Assembly (NCBI GenBank): GCA_021014945.1
Contig: MU266419.1
Coordinates: 34,900-98,899 of the forward strand
Length of the DNA: 64,000 nucleotides
Direction: 5' to 3'
Origin: Leucogyrophana mollusca
Lineage: Eukaryota > Basidiomycota > Agaricomycetes > Boletales
The position numbers and the translations under genes are program-made. Each line of letters opens with the position of its first letter. Positions within the stretch are counted from its first letter, which is position 1. The notes under the pieces are model-generated. The model ran no database searches. It saw nothing but the letters and a program-made list of their open reading frames with translations, and had not been told where the DNA came from. This document shows, piece by piece, positions 48,150 through 60,694 of this stretch.

Positions 48150-49422
48150 TCAAAGCGCTTCCGCAAAACGTGAGCCCGAGGTGGTCGCGTGCCGAGGCCG
48201 TACCTGGGAGGTGATGCTCCCAATGGTTGAGGACCGCGAGGACGAAGAACTGTTCGTTCTCGATCTAGTCAGGTTAACAGACGCAGTGTCCGACCCATAC
48301 TGATCCGCCAGCCGACTGAAGAAAAAGCATCAGAACAAGCGGGTTGCAAAATTCATTAACACTTGTACCCACTTTGCATAACCATCCATAATAACTGCCA
48401 TGCTGCTCACCGTCAACCGATATGCCTTCGGCATCATCCCCTTTCCAAACCGATACGTGACATGGTTCGAGCACAACAAACCCGTCACCATGATTCCAAT
48501 CTGCAGCGGGACGAGTGAGAATGCAATGATGTACCACAGCTTCAACACGCTCTTCTCGAAATTCAGATATGCCTGCTTGCATCCGGGCAACACTCCGCGC
48601 GCATAGCACGTCTGCGACACCGTGGCTTCAACAAATGGCGAATAGTACCCGCAGCACCGCAGCCGATTCTGGATCCTCAGCCGTCCATCTGCGCGCAACG
48701 CACGTGACCACTGTGCATTGACCTTCCCCTCAATGTTGAACGCGTGTATTTTGTACGTCATGTACCCCGGTGTGATAAGGAGCGCGAAGACGATCCACAA
48801 GACGAAGGTGTAGACGGCGAGGAAGGAGCGGTTGTTGAGCAGGATACCAGCCCATCCAATAACGGATGTGAGGGTCGCCAGGGTCGCGGCTATGGTGGAC
48901 ACGATAAGCTCCGGGCGGTTACCAACGCGGACGATATCAGCGTGCTCGAAGACGTCGAACCAGGTGAGGAGGCAGAATATGAGGCCTGCGAGGGCGTACG
49001 TCGAGAGCTGCCATCCAGAGCATATTGTCAGCGTGTAAGCGAGGGTATAGTGATGAAATATGTACCAAAGAGTTGGCGATGAAGAGAGCCCATTTAAATT
49101 TATTCCAGCGCAAACGGGGTTGGGTATGTCCGCCTTGCTTTCCGCCAAACCACCCGCCTTGAACACCATCGTAGTCTTCATCTCCCTCAACAGGCATACG
49201 AGGTTCGTTGGGCTTGAAGGCCTCTCTCCCACCGCCCCCAAGCCCCTTTTGAGACATTCTCCCAACGCCCTTGCGTCTAGTCGCTGTTGGCAGGAGGAGA
49301 GCGCTGGAGAACTTGGACGGGAGGTAGTTTGTGGAGAGATCCCCCGCGATCATTGTCGAGGCACGAGACAGGTTCTCTGATGGGGGACCATCATTGTTCG
49401 ATGGGAGGGTTGTAGGGGCCAT
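48150..49422 (-). CDS. Tetraspanin (fungal Tsp2 type)
   Basis: Exons (minus): 49066-49422, 48373-49007, 48150-48315 (385 residues). Four hydrophobic helices are visible: FKWALFIANSL with LSTYALAGLIFCLLTWF, IVSTIAATLATLTSVIGWAG, FLAVYTFVLWIVFALLITP and LKLWYIIAFSLVPLQIGIMV. The large loop after the third helix has the tetraspanin CCG motif (RLRCCGYYSP) and further cysteines (QTCYARGVLPGC). Fungal tetraspanins organise membrane proteins and matter for host penetration in plant pathogens. The donor of the last intron is GTGGGT at 48372, chosen because it yields the tail RLADQYGSD usual for this family. Confidence 0.8.
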
Positions 49423-50097
49423 GTTTTGTTAGGATCAGAACCTGGATGCCATGGCCGTTATAAGACGCGCTGGGCGGAGAAGAAGCGTTACCCGCCTGTA
49501 TCCGGCGGGCCGCTGGCTCGATTAGGACATGGGGCGGGTGGTTGTGTGGCGATTGCTTACCCCGCCTTGGCCAGCGTCGACCGCCCCAGCCCCCGCGACA
49601 TGGTTCCTACTTTTCGATGTTGTGGCACTTGGAGTTACGTTGGTGGTGGGACTTGAACCAGCTTGAACCACTCGCCCTCGTTATATTAGTCAGCTTCCTT
49701 TTCCGATCGCTGTTGAACTTTCTGAACTTTCTTGTCACGGTTGCACTGGGCTGGACTCGACGGCCGCCACGGTGTGTGTACCAGGACATATTTTGCTGCG
49801 CAATTCCCGACGACGCACGCTCGATACAAGCACCGTCATATGGGTCCGCCACAACATACTTGTATTGCTACTTTATTGTTTCGTGGCGTTTGTAACCTGC
49901 GGTTCAGTGGCGCAACGAGGTATATGAACGCTCGAGAGTCAGGACCATGACCTTCATACCAATTTATACCCTCCCCGTATACTCTTAGGCATTACTCTGA
50001 AATATCCCGGCGGCCCGTCGACGGTATATTATTCGAACCATAACATTAAGGCTCGTCCTTGGGCCCATCCTCACACGGAACATCCAACACTGACGCG
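49423..50097. other. Divergent promoter region
   Basis: 675 bases between the tetraspanin (minus) and the kinase (plus) starts. No gene seen. It should hold both promoters. Confidence 0.45.
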
Positions 50098-52042
50098 ATG
50101 GGCTTCATCAAGATCCCGCGTTTGCGCTTCATTTTGGGAAAAATCATGGGTTACGAGCGTCCACCAGTGGAAATCTCCACCGATACAATTGCGGAACCGA
50201 GAGACGCAAAACTACTACTGGAGCAACACAGCACTGCGACCACTGGCCAGTCACAAGTGCTGTCGAATGGCTGGAACGATGTTGGTGCCCATGCCCGAGT
50301 GGACACATTGTCCGAACCTTCCTCGCAGCGGCCTACTTTACACCAGGATATCGCTTGCGACTGTTCATCCGGCCCTGGTGGCTCACACCCTGAAGATGCG
50401 TCTGGTCTACATTCCGGTGTAAACCCTCCGAACGATAGCCCCGGAGTACCCCGCCAGCACATGGAGGTAGACGGCGGTGCTTCGACGACACTCACAAGTA
50501 CCGATTCTTGTTCGACATATGCGACGGCCCCTTCAACGCCCGACTGGACTCCCCGAATGGATAAAGTCTGGGAGGAGGGTGACACCCTCACGTATAAGGA
50601 GCACCGGTTCATTATTCAACATCAAATTGGCGCCGGAAGCTTCGGTTTTGTCTGGTCCGCGATTGCTGACGATCTGCAAGAGGTAGCCATTAAAGTGGTA
50701 AGTAAAACGATGCTCATAGCCAGATACGTCACATCAGTCGGGACGAACGATGAGATAACCTTCCGAAATGGCTTCGAAGACGCAACCGCGAATGTTATTG
50801 TGAACGAACTCAACGCTCTCAAGACGGTGACCGCAGGCGGAAGTCCTTTTTTGACGCCACTGCTCTACGCCTTCTCTGATGCTGACAACTTCTATTTTGT
50901 AATGGTATGTTTATATTCATCATTCCAGTTTTGAACCGGGTCTTAGGACCCGTTTGGCCACAGCGAATGTATCCCACCAATCTGCTCAATCAGTTGCGAC
51001 AACCTTGCGTCAACGTTCACCCATTCCAAATCCGTATATGGATGGCCGAGCTCGTGAGTCCCACTTGGGCACCTCTCGAGTTTCCATCCAACCGATTTTT
51101 CTTAGGTTTTGGCAATTCAAAAACTTCACGAGCTAGGCTTCGTGCACCGGGACCTTAAGACAGAGAACATCTTGATCTCTCCTAACGGACATATCTGTTT
51201 GGGCGATTTCGGACTTACTGCAAATGCCAGCCCCAACTCTTCGGTAAACGAGTTGAGAATGTTCGGTCGCGCCGGCACAGAAATGTACTACGCTCCCGAG
51301 CAACGGTGCCCGGATGACGCCCAAGGGCCTCGGGAGGGGTATACATGCAAGATTGACACTTATGCAATTGGACTTGTATTTTTGAGTATGTGGATCGGGA
51401 AAAATCTGGTAAGTTGTCCACTTTATTAAGCCGCTTTCCCCCCCGCTGACACTCTTCTTGTAAGGGCTGGGATGCGCGTCCGGATGGAACGAAATTAATC
51501 AACTGGTACGTCAAAGATCTACAAGCCAAAGATCTCATTCAACGCGTGAGCTGGCCGGCATCGCTTTCCTGACAAAGTTACTCATTATTATTTAGCTCCT
51601 CCACCCGAATCCGAACAATAGACCTGACTGGGACGCAGTTCGCAGCCATCCTTACCTTGCCACTGGAAACTGGCAGGCTTACGAACAACGGCGTGTCAAT
51701 AGTGGGTGTCAACTCCATCTATTACAACGACAATCCGTGCTAATAGCCCCTTTACTTCTAGCTGGCTGCATACCATGCTTGCATACTCGACGTATGGTGC
51801 CGCCTATGACCAGGGTGGCACAATTTTACAAATCTCAAGGGCACGTAAAGTTTTGGCGCCTCAAGCACGAGCTCGACAAGATGGTCAGGGATAAACGCGG
51901 ACTTGGTTCCTTGGCTATCGATTATGAATGTCCACCGGACCTTCTCGAGGACCCTCTGCACGGTATCAGCTGTTTCTCTCTCGGAGGTGGCAAATGTTTC
52001 TATTCGCAAGCAAGGTGCCATCCCCCGCAATTTCCTCATTGA
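50098..52042 (+). CDS. Serine/threonine protein kinase
   Basis: Exons: 50098-50904, 50964-51053, 51106-51408, 51465-51545, 51596-51701, 51762-52042 (555 residues). Residues 1-165 are disordered. The kinase domain follows: glycine loop GAGSFGFVW (about 178), VAIKVV with the catalytic lysine, [17 protein letters not shown] (HRD about 313), GDFGLT (DFG about 333) and MYYAPEQ. After lobe C come [19 protein letters not shown] and a C-terminal extension with [11 protein letters not shown]. The full set of catalytic motifs indicates an active enzyme; it resembles the AGC/CAMK-like kinases expanded in Agaricomycetes. Substrate unknown. Confidence 0.82.
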
Positions 52043-52367
52043 TGATCGGAACATGAATTTTTGACGGACATGCATTGACATACCTCCCGGTGATGGGTGT
52101 CTTGAGCGCTTTTGTTGTTTTTATGTCTTGGAGATTCTCGGTCCCAGCCCGAAGCACTGCATAATACAACAGAGTACAGTATCGACAGCCATCGTTTTCA
52201 TTGTACACAACATTGCTTCTGCTCGCTGTCACCACCCATTTCTACGATCCCAAGTCCAGACCTGAAGCTTGAAGCGAAGCCTGCGTGACCACAAACTAGG
52301 AATTGTTATGTGGTGAAAGAAATGATGACATTGATGAATACTATGTAACGAGTCAGAATACAACGTA
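52043..52367. other. Short spacer between convergent genes
   Basis: 325 bases between the kinase (plus) and the glucosidase (minus); transcript ends expected. No gene. Confidence 0.5.
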
Positions 52368-55300
52368 TCAGCTCTGGATGACGACCGAGATGTCTCCAGC
52401 CAAAAGCTGCCCGACCGTAACATTTAAGGTCTGGCTGCTGGCGTCGTGCACGAAAGGGCTCTCGGCCATGGACATCATCTTCCCAGCCACCTGAACTTGA
52501 ACCGACTCCGGCTTGATACCCACACCTAAGAACAGAATGCTCTGGATGTTAACGCCAGTGCGATATCCATATTTCCCCTTCGTGTCGAATCGGCCGTTCT
52601 TGAACGTCATCGTTACCTCGGTCGTTTCGCTAGGACTAATCGACACCCCATCATCAACGTACAGCTGGCCGCTGGCTTCACCCGACGCACTGGGTGCGAC
52701 GACGATTTCAAACGGCTTCTTCCGGAGCTCTGTAGTAGTCATCGCACCACTCGCCCTCAGTGGCAAGACGACGCCACCGCGGATGTGCAGAGGGATCTCG
52801 GTGAAAGAGACGTTGCTTAGTGAAACGTTCCCGCCCGGGCTATCGATCGGCATGAGGGTCGCGAGGTCGTAAAACCGGCCTTTAGGAAGGTATAATGTCG
52901 TGGATGTCGAGTTCTCTGCGGTGACGGGAGAGACGAGGAGAGAGCTTCCGAAGAAGTATTGGAGTGAGATTCCGAAAGTTACCGGGTCTTGGGGATAGTT
53001 GAACCAAAGAGGGCGGAGCACGGGCGTGCCGTCAAGGTGGGCTTGATGGAAGGCGGTGTAGATGTAATCCAAAAAGCGATAGCTGCGCAAGGACAACTTG
53101 AGTGCTGAGGTATTACAACAGCAGCGTAGCACATACCGAATTTCGAGAGCGTTCTTCGCTGCCTGTGCAACGACGGGCCAGCGATAAAACTCTTGTGGAA
53201 TCGAAGTGTCATCGTTATGCTGCAGTCAAAAATTAGCGAAACTCCTGTGGCCACAGCCAAGTAACATCTTTACATCACGCATGAACGGGTAGAACGCCCC
53301 AAGCATGGCCCATCTCGCACACAGCTCTTCTGTTGTATTCTGGGCTACGAGAATTGCCTGTTAATCACCAGGCTCTCTATTACCGAGGGAGACTAACCAT
53401 ATCCACAGATATCAGCACCAACCATGGGGACCTGGTATACAGTCGCCATGCTGAGGATGCCAGATATCGACTCGGTATATTGATCCCACGTGGCGAAGTT
53501 ATCTCCAAGCCACTTGCCAACATGTGCACCGGCGCCTGCGAAGGTTGAGCGTGTAATAACAAGGGTCCGCTGGCCAGGACGACGGGCAAGCATAGCGTTA
53601 CGCGTCGCAACTGACATCATAGTGCCGTAGAGATTATCTGCGAAGTGATATGGATGAGTGTGTCCAGAAGTCGAGGTGATGCGAGGCGACCTACGAGTAT
53701 CATACATGACAAGCCCATTCTCATGGACAGATGTGACATTAGCCGTCAAGCTCCCAAGTGCGCCAGCGGCGTTCTCGATGTTATAAGGCGGGTTGTCGAT
53801 ATCAAACCCAGTGTCACCCGTTGAACGCTTGTGCATATTCGGATCGGTCCATCCTCCAAGGATCGGCACGTCGGGGGGTGGGGCAGGGGTTGTGCGGTTG
53901 GGTGGGAGACCCTGCGTGATAGCTTGTGCGAAGGGATCGATGCACGGGTACACACAGAACTGCGGAGCTAATAGATGAGCGAGCGTACGAGAGAACGAGA
54001 GGAGACGGGCCGTACACTGGAAGGCTCGTTCATGTCTATCCAGGCGCCGTCTATGTCAAGACCGGTCTCGGGGCTATAAAACATTTCAAACTCGTTGGTC
54101 CAGTATCTACAAGTCAAATCAGATATGTCCACCCCAAAAAATAGAAATATTGGCGCACTCTTGAGTCTTTGGATTAAACCAGTCTTAGAACAATAAATTA
54201 GGACCATCAGCAATTGTTGAAGACCTTGACAAGTTTTAACTGACCGGGAAAGACCGTCACACCTAATTCACGGAAATTCAGTATTCCCATAATACAGCAG
54301 CACAGAAGAGTCGACTCAAACGCACCAGGCCACACCAGTCCAAGAGCCTGACTGCCATTGGGCATCTTCATAAAGATGCCATCGGTAGTACCACGATCAT
54401 ATGGTCCATACCCTTCGTTGGGGAGATAAGGCACAGCAGGATCCGTCATCAACACTAGGTAATGATCCTCGTCAACATTGCGATAGACCCTGAAAAAAGA
54501 TATACGGGGACACGCACCAAAATGCTGGTCATGATCATGCAGGTAGTCGATTATTTCACGCATCTTGGGAATTGGAAAGTACGTCGGATCAGTAGTGAAG
54601 ATCCGACGTCTGTCCATGTAGTCTACACAAGTCTCAGGAATCGAGCCGCGTGAAAAGGCGCTGAAATGAAGACGTACCGATGTCGGTCCACATAGTCTCG
54701 AGAGGGATACCAGCTGCAGAGTAGTTCGTGATGACGTCCGCTACGTCGACGTAATCTGCGTAGAAAGAAAAGATCTTGGGGTAAATTCTATATTTCGTCA
54801 GCATATCGACCCACTGTTGTATCCAAAGCGGCACTGATGGAGACCGAAGGACCAATATGGAACCTCAGCGGGCGTCCCGACAATCTCAGCATATTGTCTT
54901 GCAACTTCATTCGGGTCTGTCTCGCTCCCAGCTAAAAAGTAAAAGTCGAGAACGCCCCCAATGACATTGTACTCCAACGTCATTGCGCCAGCTGACTCAG
55001 TGTTGTTGATCTTGATATCCATCCCATTCGAGCTGAGGAGGAGGACCCCATGTGTACCCGTCGTGCGATGCTCGAAGTAGACAGGGTGATTTCCATAGAG
55101 GTTCGTACCCGAAGGCACTCCATACGCATCGCGAGACCACAGCGTCCGCGTTGTATTATATGGAGAAAGACGGAACGGGTCGGTGTGCTCGCCGAGACCA
55201 TAGATATTAGCTTCCTCAGGAAGGTCGGTTTTGAGACGGAGATATTGAGGCTCGAAGATGAGCGGGTGGGAGCCAGTGGAGAAGAGAACTTCGCTGGTCC

Positions 55301-55753
55301 GTGTGCGGGAGATGGTGAAGGAGAAGGGGGAGGTGGTGTAATTAAAGTGAATGGTGGCCGACTTAGGGTTCACTTGGTCTGATGCTTTAGGTCGTGGCAG
55401 CACGCTCTCTGGAACCTCGTACCGTTGCGTAGAGGGATCTGTAATCTTTAGGTGGATACGTGCATCTGTAAAATTGGTCAGAGAGTCAGAGCTGCGCGAC
55501 GAATGTGGTGCACACCCGTCTCATATGTGACCTCAAGAGCAAGCTTGGCGACATCCGTCCCGAAAACATTACATCCAGTCCCAGCCAAAAGGAGGTCAGC
55601 AGTGAGCTTGGCCCCCTCTGAGCGCGCGTTTTCGACCTTGTAACCGGGACACGCGTCAAGAACAGTTGGATCGACCCATTCTGCGTAGACGCTAGTAGAG
55701 GCAACGAAGACTAGTGTGACGACTCGGAGCAGCTTCAGCCGGCCACTGATCAT
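52368..55753 (-). CDS. Secreted GH31 alpha-glucosidase, 13 exons
   Basis: Exons (minus): 55516-55753, 54815-55465, 54678-54755, 54518-54622, 54326-54454, 54245-54262, 54159-54183, 54016-54106, 53695-53959, 53398-53637, 53274-53344, 53137-53219, 52368-53082 (902 residues; every join keeps phase). It splits terminal alpha-linked glucose from starch-type sugars outside the cell. Signs: signal peptide ending near [43 protein letters not shown], the catalytic block [12 protein letters not shown] (nucleophile Asp about 439 by family), [18 protein letters not shown] (acid/base Asp about 579 by family), and GADICGY. Two exons are only 18 and 25 bases long. Confidence 0.9.
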
Positions 55754-56430
55754 AGTTCAAGTTGTCGGGATTGACAAGAAGACGAGGAATCCTGACCGGC
55801 TTAAAAGAGACTCATACTTTTAGAATCGTCTTGAAATTTAATACCGAGTAACCCCGGACGTTCCTTGAGGCCATCTGATCTCGTCAAGAGCTGCATCTCG
55901 TGGTTTCCTCTCCATGAGGGTTTGAAGTCATCTGATGCCAAATCAAGCGAACTGTTATGAGATATCATGGTGGGAGCTTCTTTGCCAGCGAATGCGCTCG
56001 CTGCGTGTTCAGGCGGCAGTGTCATGCAAATTTCTGTTCGGTTGAGGTCTCGGGGGTGGGTCCGTATCACGCCAAGTGGCGAGAACCCGGCTGCGGGACA
56101 CATTCGTCATCACTTACTGCCAGCGCAGTACAGTAACGCAATTCGCTGGCAAGGGGCCGTGAAAGTTTGAGTCTGACAGTTGGTCTGACAAGGCATGCTG
56201 CTGACGCATGCGCTCATTAATGTGGTGTCGTCGGTCGCAATTACGGCGCTCCGCAGAATTCTGTCCGGGCGAGCGGCAGCGTCGCCGATGCCATCCATGG
56301 TCTTGCGTTCATGCCGAGATATAGTACTCTACTCTGCCAGTATCACAAGTGCTGTAGGGTATATTCACACTAGCGGTATCGATCCAGAGCAGAAAAATAG
56401 TCATGACAGGTGACCCGATGCTCATCACGA
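55754..56430. other. Spacer upstream of the glucosidase
   Basis: 680 bases between the glucosidase start and the 3' end of the PP2C gene. It should contain the glucosidase promoter. No gene recognised. Confidence 0.45.
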
Positions 56431-58103
56431 CTAGTCATCGTCAAAAAAGACAACCACTGCAGTAATATCGTCCCTGCGAAGAAAAATGTCAGATGTGTAT
56501 CAATGTCGAGGGGATAGTCATGGCTACAAAGCGCAAAACATGATTACGCACATGTAAGACCGCGATCGCGGAGACTTGATATTGAACAGCGCAGCTGTCA
56601 AGTCTGTGTCAGCCCCACCGAGGGCGTTCCGTATGAGATGCGTAGCAGCGTTCGGGTCGATGATAGTGAACTTTTTATCTGCGCGCCAATATGCATAACG
56701 CTCCGTGGTGTCTGTTCCGAGCGTCACGGGTAAGTCCTTCGGAGTAAACGCTTTATCGGACTGCTCTTCCTTGCTCTGCTGATTTACAGCCCAAAGGCCT
56801 GTAAGCCCGACAGCCTCCTCGTTAGAGAGACACTCCCATAATCCGTCGCTAGCAAGGATGAGGAAATCTCCTGACTTTATCTCAGTGGTGGTAATCACCG
56901 GTTCTGCGGTGAAGTAGGGCGGTGTAAGAACATTCCGGTACGGCGTGCGCCCAAGATATCCAGCTTTTAAACGGGCTTGGACGTCAAGCGACCACTTCAT
57001 CTGTGCATCTCCGAATGCACGAGACATTCCCCATCCCATGACACGATTGCCCTTAGTAAGATCGCTCTCGCCAGGATGTAGAGCGCCCAAGCGTGAGACC
57101 TCCAGTTCATTGTCTCCGTTCTGGTCACGCGAGAGAACTCGGACGTCATAAGTAACCTTACCCCCGTCATTGACTACTCGTCGTCCAAGGACAGCGCGTG
57201 AGTCGCCAGTGAGGGCAACCCGTAGGAGACGCGTTTGGGAATCATAGAAGCCGAGAATCGCACAGGAGCCAGAATACGCGGGTGCGAGGAGACGGGTGGC
57301 GGCTTCGCGAGAGGAAGACGAGAACACGTTTTCAAGCGGTGTATTGACGATATCGTCGTCCAGGCGGGTGAAAGTCTCTTTGATGGTGTCATCGATAGCC
57401 TCTGGAGGAGGGCTGGGGGTGGATGTTGTGTTGTCAATGTCGTGATCGTGGAGGTATTTGCCATAGGTGTCTGCGAGTGCGCCGATAATAGCCGGAATGA
57501 GATTTTTGCTGAGGTATCGACTGGTCTCCCAGCCGTTATGACCATCGAAGATTGCGAAGAACGCCCACTGGCTTGAGGGAGTTGGGACAATGATTTCTCC
57601 ATGATCATCTTCGCAGGGGTAATTGCTGCAGATGAACAGTAAGTTAGGATCTGTGGACAATGCAAGAAAAGAAAGACAGAAAGTGTTTAGTAGTAGGCTC
57701 TCTGGGATCCCTGACTTTAACGATGGTGACCATCGATTAAAAATGAGAACATCAATTCGCTCATATATGAAAGGGAATAAAGGTAATATTTATTGACACG
57801 AACGCACCTGGAGATCTGGGACACGTCATAGCGTGAAATACCAGAAGTCTTGTCCTTCGCGATGTGCGACCGTTCGCGCTCACGCAGCCTAGAATTCACG
57901 TCTGACGGGTGGGATAAAAGTGTCTTTATACTTGTAGGATGTCCATCTGCGGGAGCCAGAGGCGTATCTTGGCCATCCAAGTGCAAGGTTCGTGTTGTGT
58001 GGAGACAGTAAAGTAGACCTGAGCTGCCCAGCACAAAACCTACAATTGTCCGCTTGAACAGACGCTGCGGCGACCACAAGGTTCTGCCCGTTGTTCTAAA
58101 CAT
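56431..58103 (-). CDS. PP2C phosphatase, pyruvate dehydrogenase phosphatase type
   Basis: Exons (minus): 57808-58103, 56552-57625, 56431-56473 (470 residues). The start MFRTTGRTLWSPQRLFKR followed by a hydrophobic stretch (IVGFVLGSSGLLY) looks like a mitochondrial presequence and inner-membrane anchor. PP2C motifs: YPCEDDHGE, WAFFAIFDGHNGWETS, ALTGDSRAVLG, GMSRAFGDAQMKW, DFLILASDGLWECLS and, in the last 43-base exon, DDITAVVVFF, giving the metal-binding aspartates of the family. This layout fits the Ptc5/PDP group, which reactivates pyruvate dehydrogenase. Assignment to that subgroup is by layout and is less sure than the PP2C call. Confidence 0.85.
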
Positions 58104-58480
58104 ATATCAAAGGATGAGAATGCGGTGTATATACCGCTAGATTTTGGCGTTGACCTGGTGGTTGTTCTCCCTGTTGAGCGCTAATGTCGAAGCATTCAAC
58201 AAGCACTCGGCTAAAAAGGCTGTGCCAGCCCCAATGACAGTCGAAGGTGCACCTAACCTCAATTTCGGGTTTCCCTGCCCTACCTATGACCAAACGAAAC
58301 CGAAGTCTGCGGAGCCTTCCTCCTTGAGTCCACAACGAGGCAACGAGGCACCCTCATGGCCAGGTACTTGTGGGTTTCTCTTTCCACCGTGAACAGAGCA
58401 GAGCAGGCTGAGGCCATCACGAACGACCTCCCTTTCCATCTCCTTCCTCCCACTAGAAATTAGCTACCATACTCTAGCTG
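58104..58480. other. Divergent promoter region
   Basis: 377 bases between the PP2C gene (minus) and DUF6593 copy 3 (plus). Nothing else recognised. Confidence 0.5.
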
Positions 58481-59186
58481 ATGGAGTCGGATCCCCAAGT
58501 AACGCTGATCGCCCCTCCTGCGTCTGCAGATGCAGCGACAACGTTGGACTTTGAGCGTGACGCCGTTACCTCTACAACCATCAGGGCGCGGGGGAACGAT
58601 AGCCTGTTCTACTCTGTTGAAAGTGAAAGAGCTGGTCGCTTCAAGCTCGTCAAGGCAAGGAGTGTCATTCGTGAAGGCGACAAGGTTTTGGCGACGGTCC
58701 ATAGAAGAGAAGTGTTACCCGATAAGCTGAGCTTGCGCGGATCCGCCCCGCTAAGCCTTAACAAATGGCTCAAGTCTCCAATGGCTGCGAAGTTGTAAGT
58801 CCACCATTGGCCAGTCACCGGATCAAAAACTCACTCCTCGTTCCCTGGAAGTCCCGTTACGTTTGAAGAATCTGGACGCAAATACCGCTGGAAGAGTAAT
58901 AATGGTGGAAAGCTCCAGGTACCTACACTCTCCCCTTCACACTTTCAGAAAGACTGAATCATGCGCATAGTTATACTCAGAGGATGCAGAGTCCGGCGCC
59001 ATCGCGTGGTTCCACCCCTCTCGCCTTACTTACGACAACGACGGTGGAAGACCACTATTGCATTCTGCGTGTCTCTCACTCAGGCCAGAGGCCGATAAGA
59101 TGCGCGAGACAGTCGTAATTTCTTGCATCTTGGTACTGCAGAAGATGAGGGCCAAAGAGAGGGCAAGGGAGTATAGAGCTGCATAG
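58481..59186 (+). CDS. DUF6593-type protein, copy 3
   Basis: Exons: 58481-58794, 58852-58918, 58971-59186 (198 residues). Features: TTIRARGNDSLFYSVESE, VHRREVLPDKLSLRG, the short aromatic second exon SGRKYRWKSNNGGKLQ, IAWFHPSRL, and a last strand ETVVISCILVLQKM. Exon phases are identical to the genes at 23561 and 38917. More diverged at its N-terminus. Function unknown. Confidence 0.72.
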
Positions 59187-59597
59187 GTAGCAGGGCTGAA
59201 TGGAGAGCTGTGCCTGTGGGCGTATAATTTATTGACCACGAAAGGTTGATGTGTAGTAGCGCGCCGGTTTGCAGTTTCAAGATTCACTAGTGGGTGCACT
59301 CCCGCTCGTGTATCCTTTCCAGGCCAAGGAACACATTGAAAACCAGACGTCCAGATTGTTAGCAAGGCCATTGCCTCCAACTCATGCGTTGTCCCTTCAA
59401 ACGTGGCCCCAATTGAGGCGGAGATAAGTGGCTTATCTAAACCTGTACGTTGGTCAACCGTCACTGTCAGGCCCTTTCAATGAATGTAAGATAAGAGATG
59501 GAAACTGGCTGGATAATTGGGATACACGGAAAATAAGCTCGGGAGATCGGTGAGATCATTTGCGCCCCAAAAGGCTCCCTGTATGATCGGCACGGGG
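59187..59597. other. Spacer between convergent genes
   Basis: 410 bases between DUF6593 copy 3 (plus) and AP-1 sigma (minus). No gene seen. Confidence 0.45.
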
Positions 59598-60356
59598 TCA
59601 AAGAAAGCCGGCGTTCGTTAAAGCACCCGCGAGCCTCTCCTGATCCTCTTCTGCGGCAACACTATCGGCCTGGGATACCTATTTGATAGTCGCGTAGACG
59701 GTTCGTCAAAACAAAACAAAAAAGCGTGCAGGAAACTGGAAAGACCGACATACCACGCGCATTGTAGACTTTTTAGATGACTCTTGCAGCTCGCCAGCTA
59801 TGATGAGCTCATCCAGGACCTACACGAGTACACAGCTTAAGCCTGGCTTATAGTCAGAGGAAAGCGCCGACGTACAGCATAGGCTTGCTGGAAATTGAAG
59901 ATCCTGAGCGACGGGATAGACCTAGTAAGTCCCGTAGTCCACAGCCTGCAGTATACTTACAGATCGAGCTCGCAAACCTGAAGTATTCATACTGAACAAT
60001 GTAAAGCGATCACGCTAACCGCGCGACTCACGTTTCCGAAGTATCGATCTAGCACCTCGACAAAGCGGTGGATGATTTCTAGCGTTACCAACTCGTTGTC
60101 GCCTGATCCAATGCCGCACACGAAGAACAAAGATGCGTATCGTCGATAGACAACCTTCGTGTCTGTAAGTCAGGCTTGTGAGAAGCCTAAATATCTATGA
60201 TGTATAACGATGCCAAAGAGGCAGACGCACCTTTGTACTCCAGAAAGTTACACATCTTCGCTTTGCGGGCAAGCACGAGCTGTGTGACGTCTTTCATGGT
60301 CTTGGCTTTCGATTTCGTGGCCATCGTCACGAACCATTTGCTTAGGCGCACTTTAC
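59598..60356 (-). CDS. APS1: AP-1 adaptor complex sigma subunit, exons 2 to 7
   Basis: Exons (minus): 60231-60356, 60032-60162, 59961-59977, 59876-59903, 59754-59819, 59598-59678. Sigma is the small subunit of the clathrin adaptor that sorts cargo at the trans-Golgi and endosomes. Nearly invariant stretches: [96 protein letters not shown] and VTQLVLAR place it in AP-1 rather than AP-2. The first exon (about 11 residues ending in RQ in relatives) is missing: exon 2 starts with a phase that needs one upstream base, and 50 bases upstream the hAT element at 60407 begins. The exon should lie beyond 64000. Confidence 0.88.
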
Positions 60357-60406
60357 CTAGCGGTGGAAGTCGTAAGGTTCTGGTCAAAGGTGCATCGCAT
60401 CCATAT

Positions 60407-60431
60407 CAGTGTTTGAAGCGCCAGTGGCATG
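60407..60431 (+). repeat. hAT left terminal inverted repeat
   Basis: 25 bases matching the inverted right end with one mismatch (position 13). Confidence 0.9.
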
Positions 60432-60694
60432 GCATAGACCCCACACGCCATAAGTTGTGGCATACCACTGGTAAGTCACAAGGCCACGTTTGTGGCCATG
60501 GCGTTGACCCGATATAGTACTGATCTCGCAGGCTGTTACCAGACGCTCACCAGCATGGTGCAGTGGTCACTCGACCTTCAACGCTCTTCGGTTTCTCCTC
60601 GATTCTACCAAGGTTTTACCTATCATACTACCCCCATGTACTTATAGCCCTGGATAATGAACCACACCTTTGGATTCCCCGGCCCCTCGTCATT

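Noticed and set aside
49650..49680. GGTTCAAGTCC on the minus strand, resembling a tRNA B box
   Set aside because: The T-stem does not pair and no anticodon arm is found.
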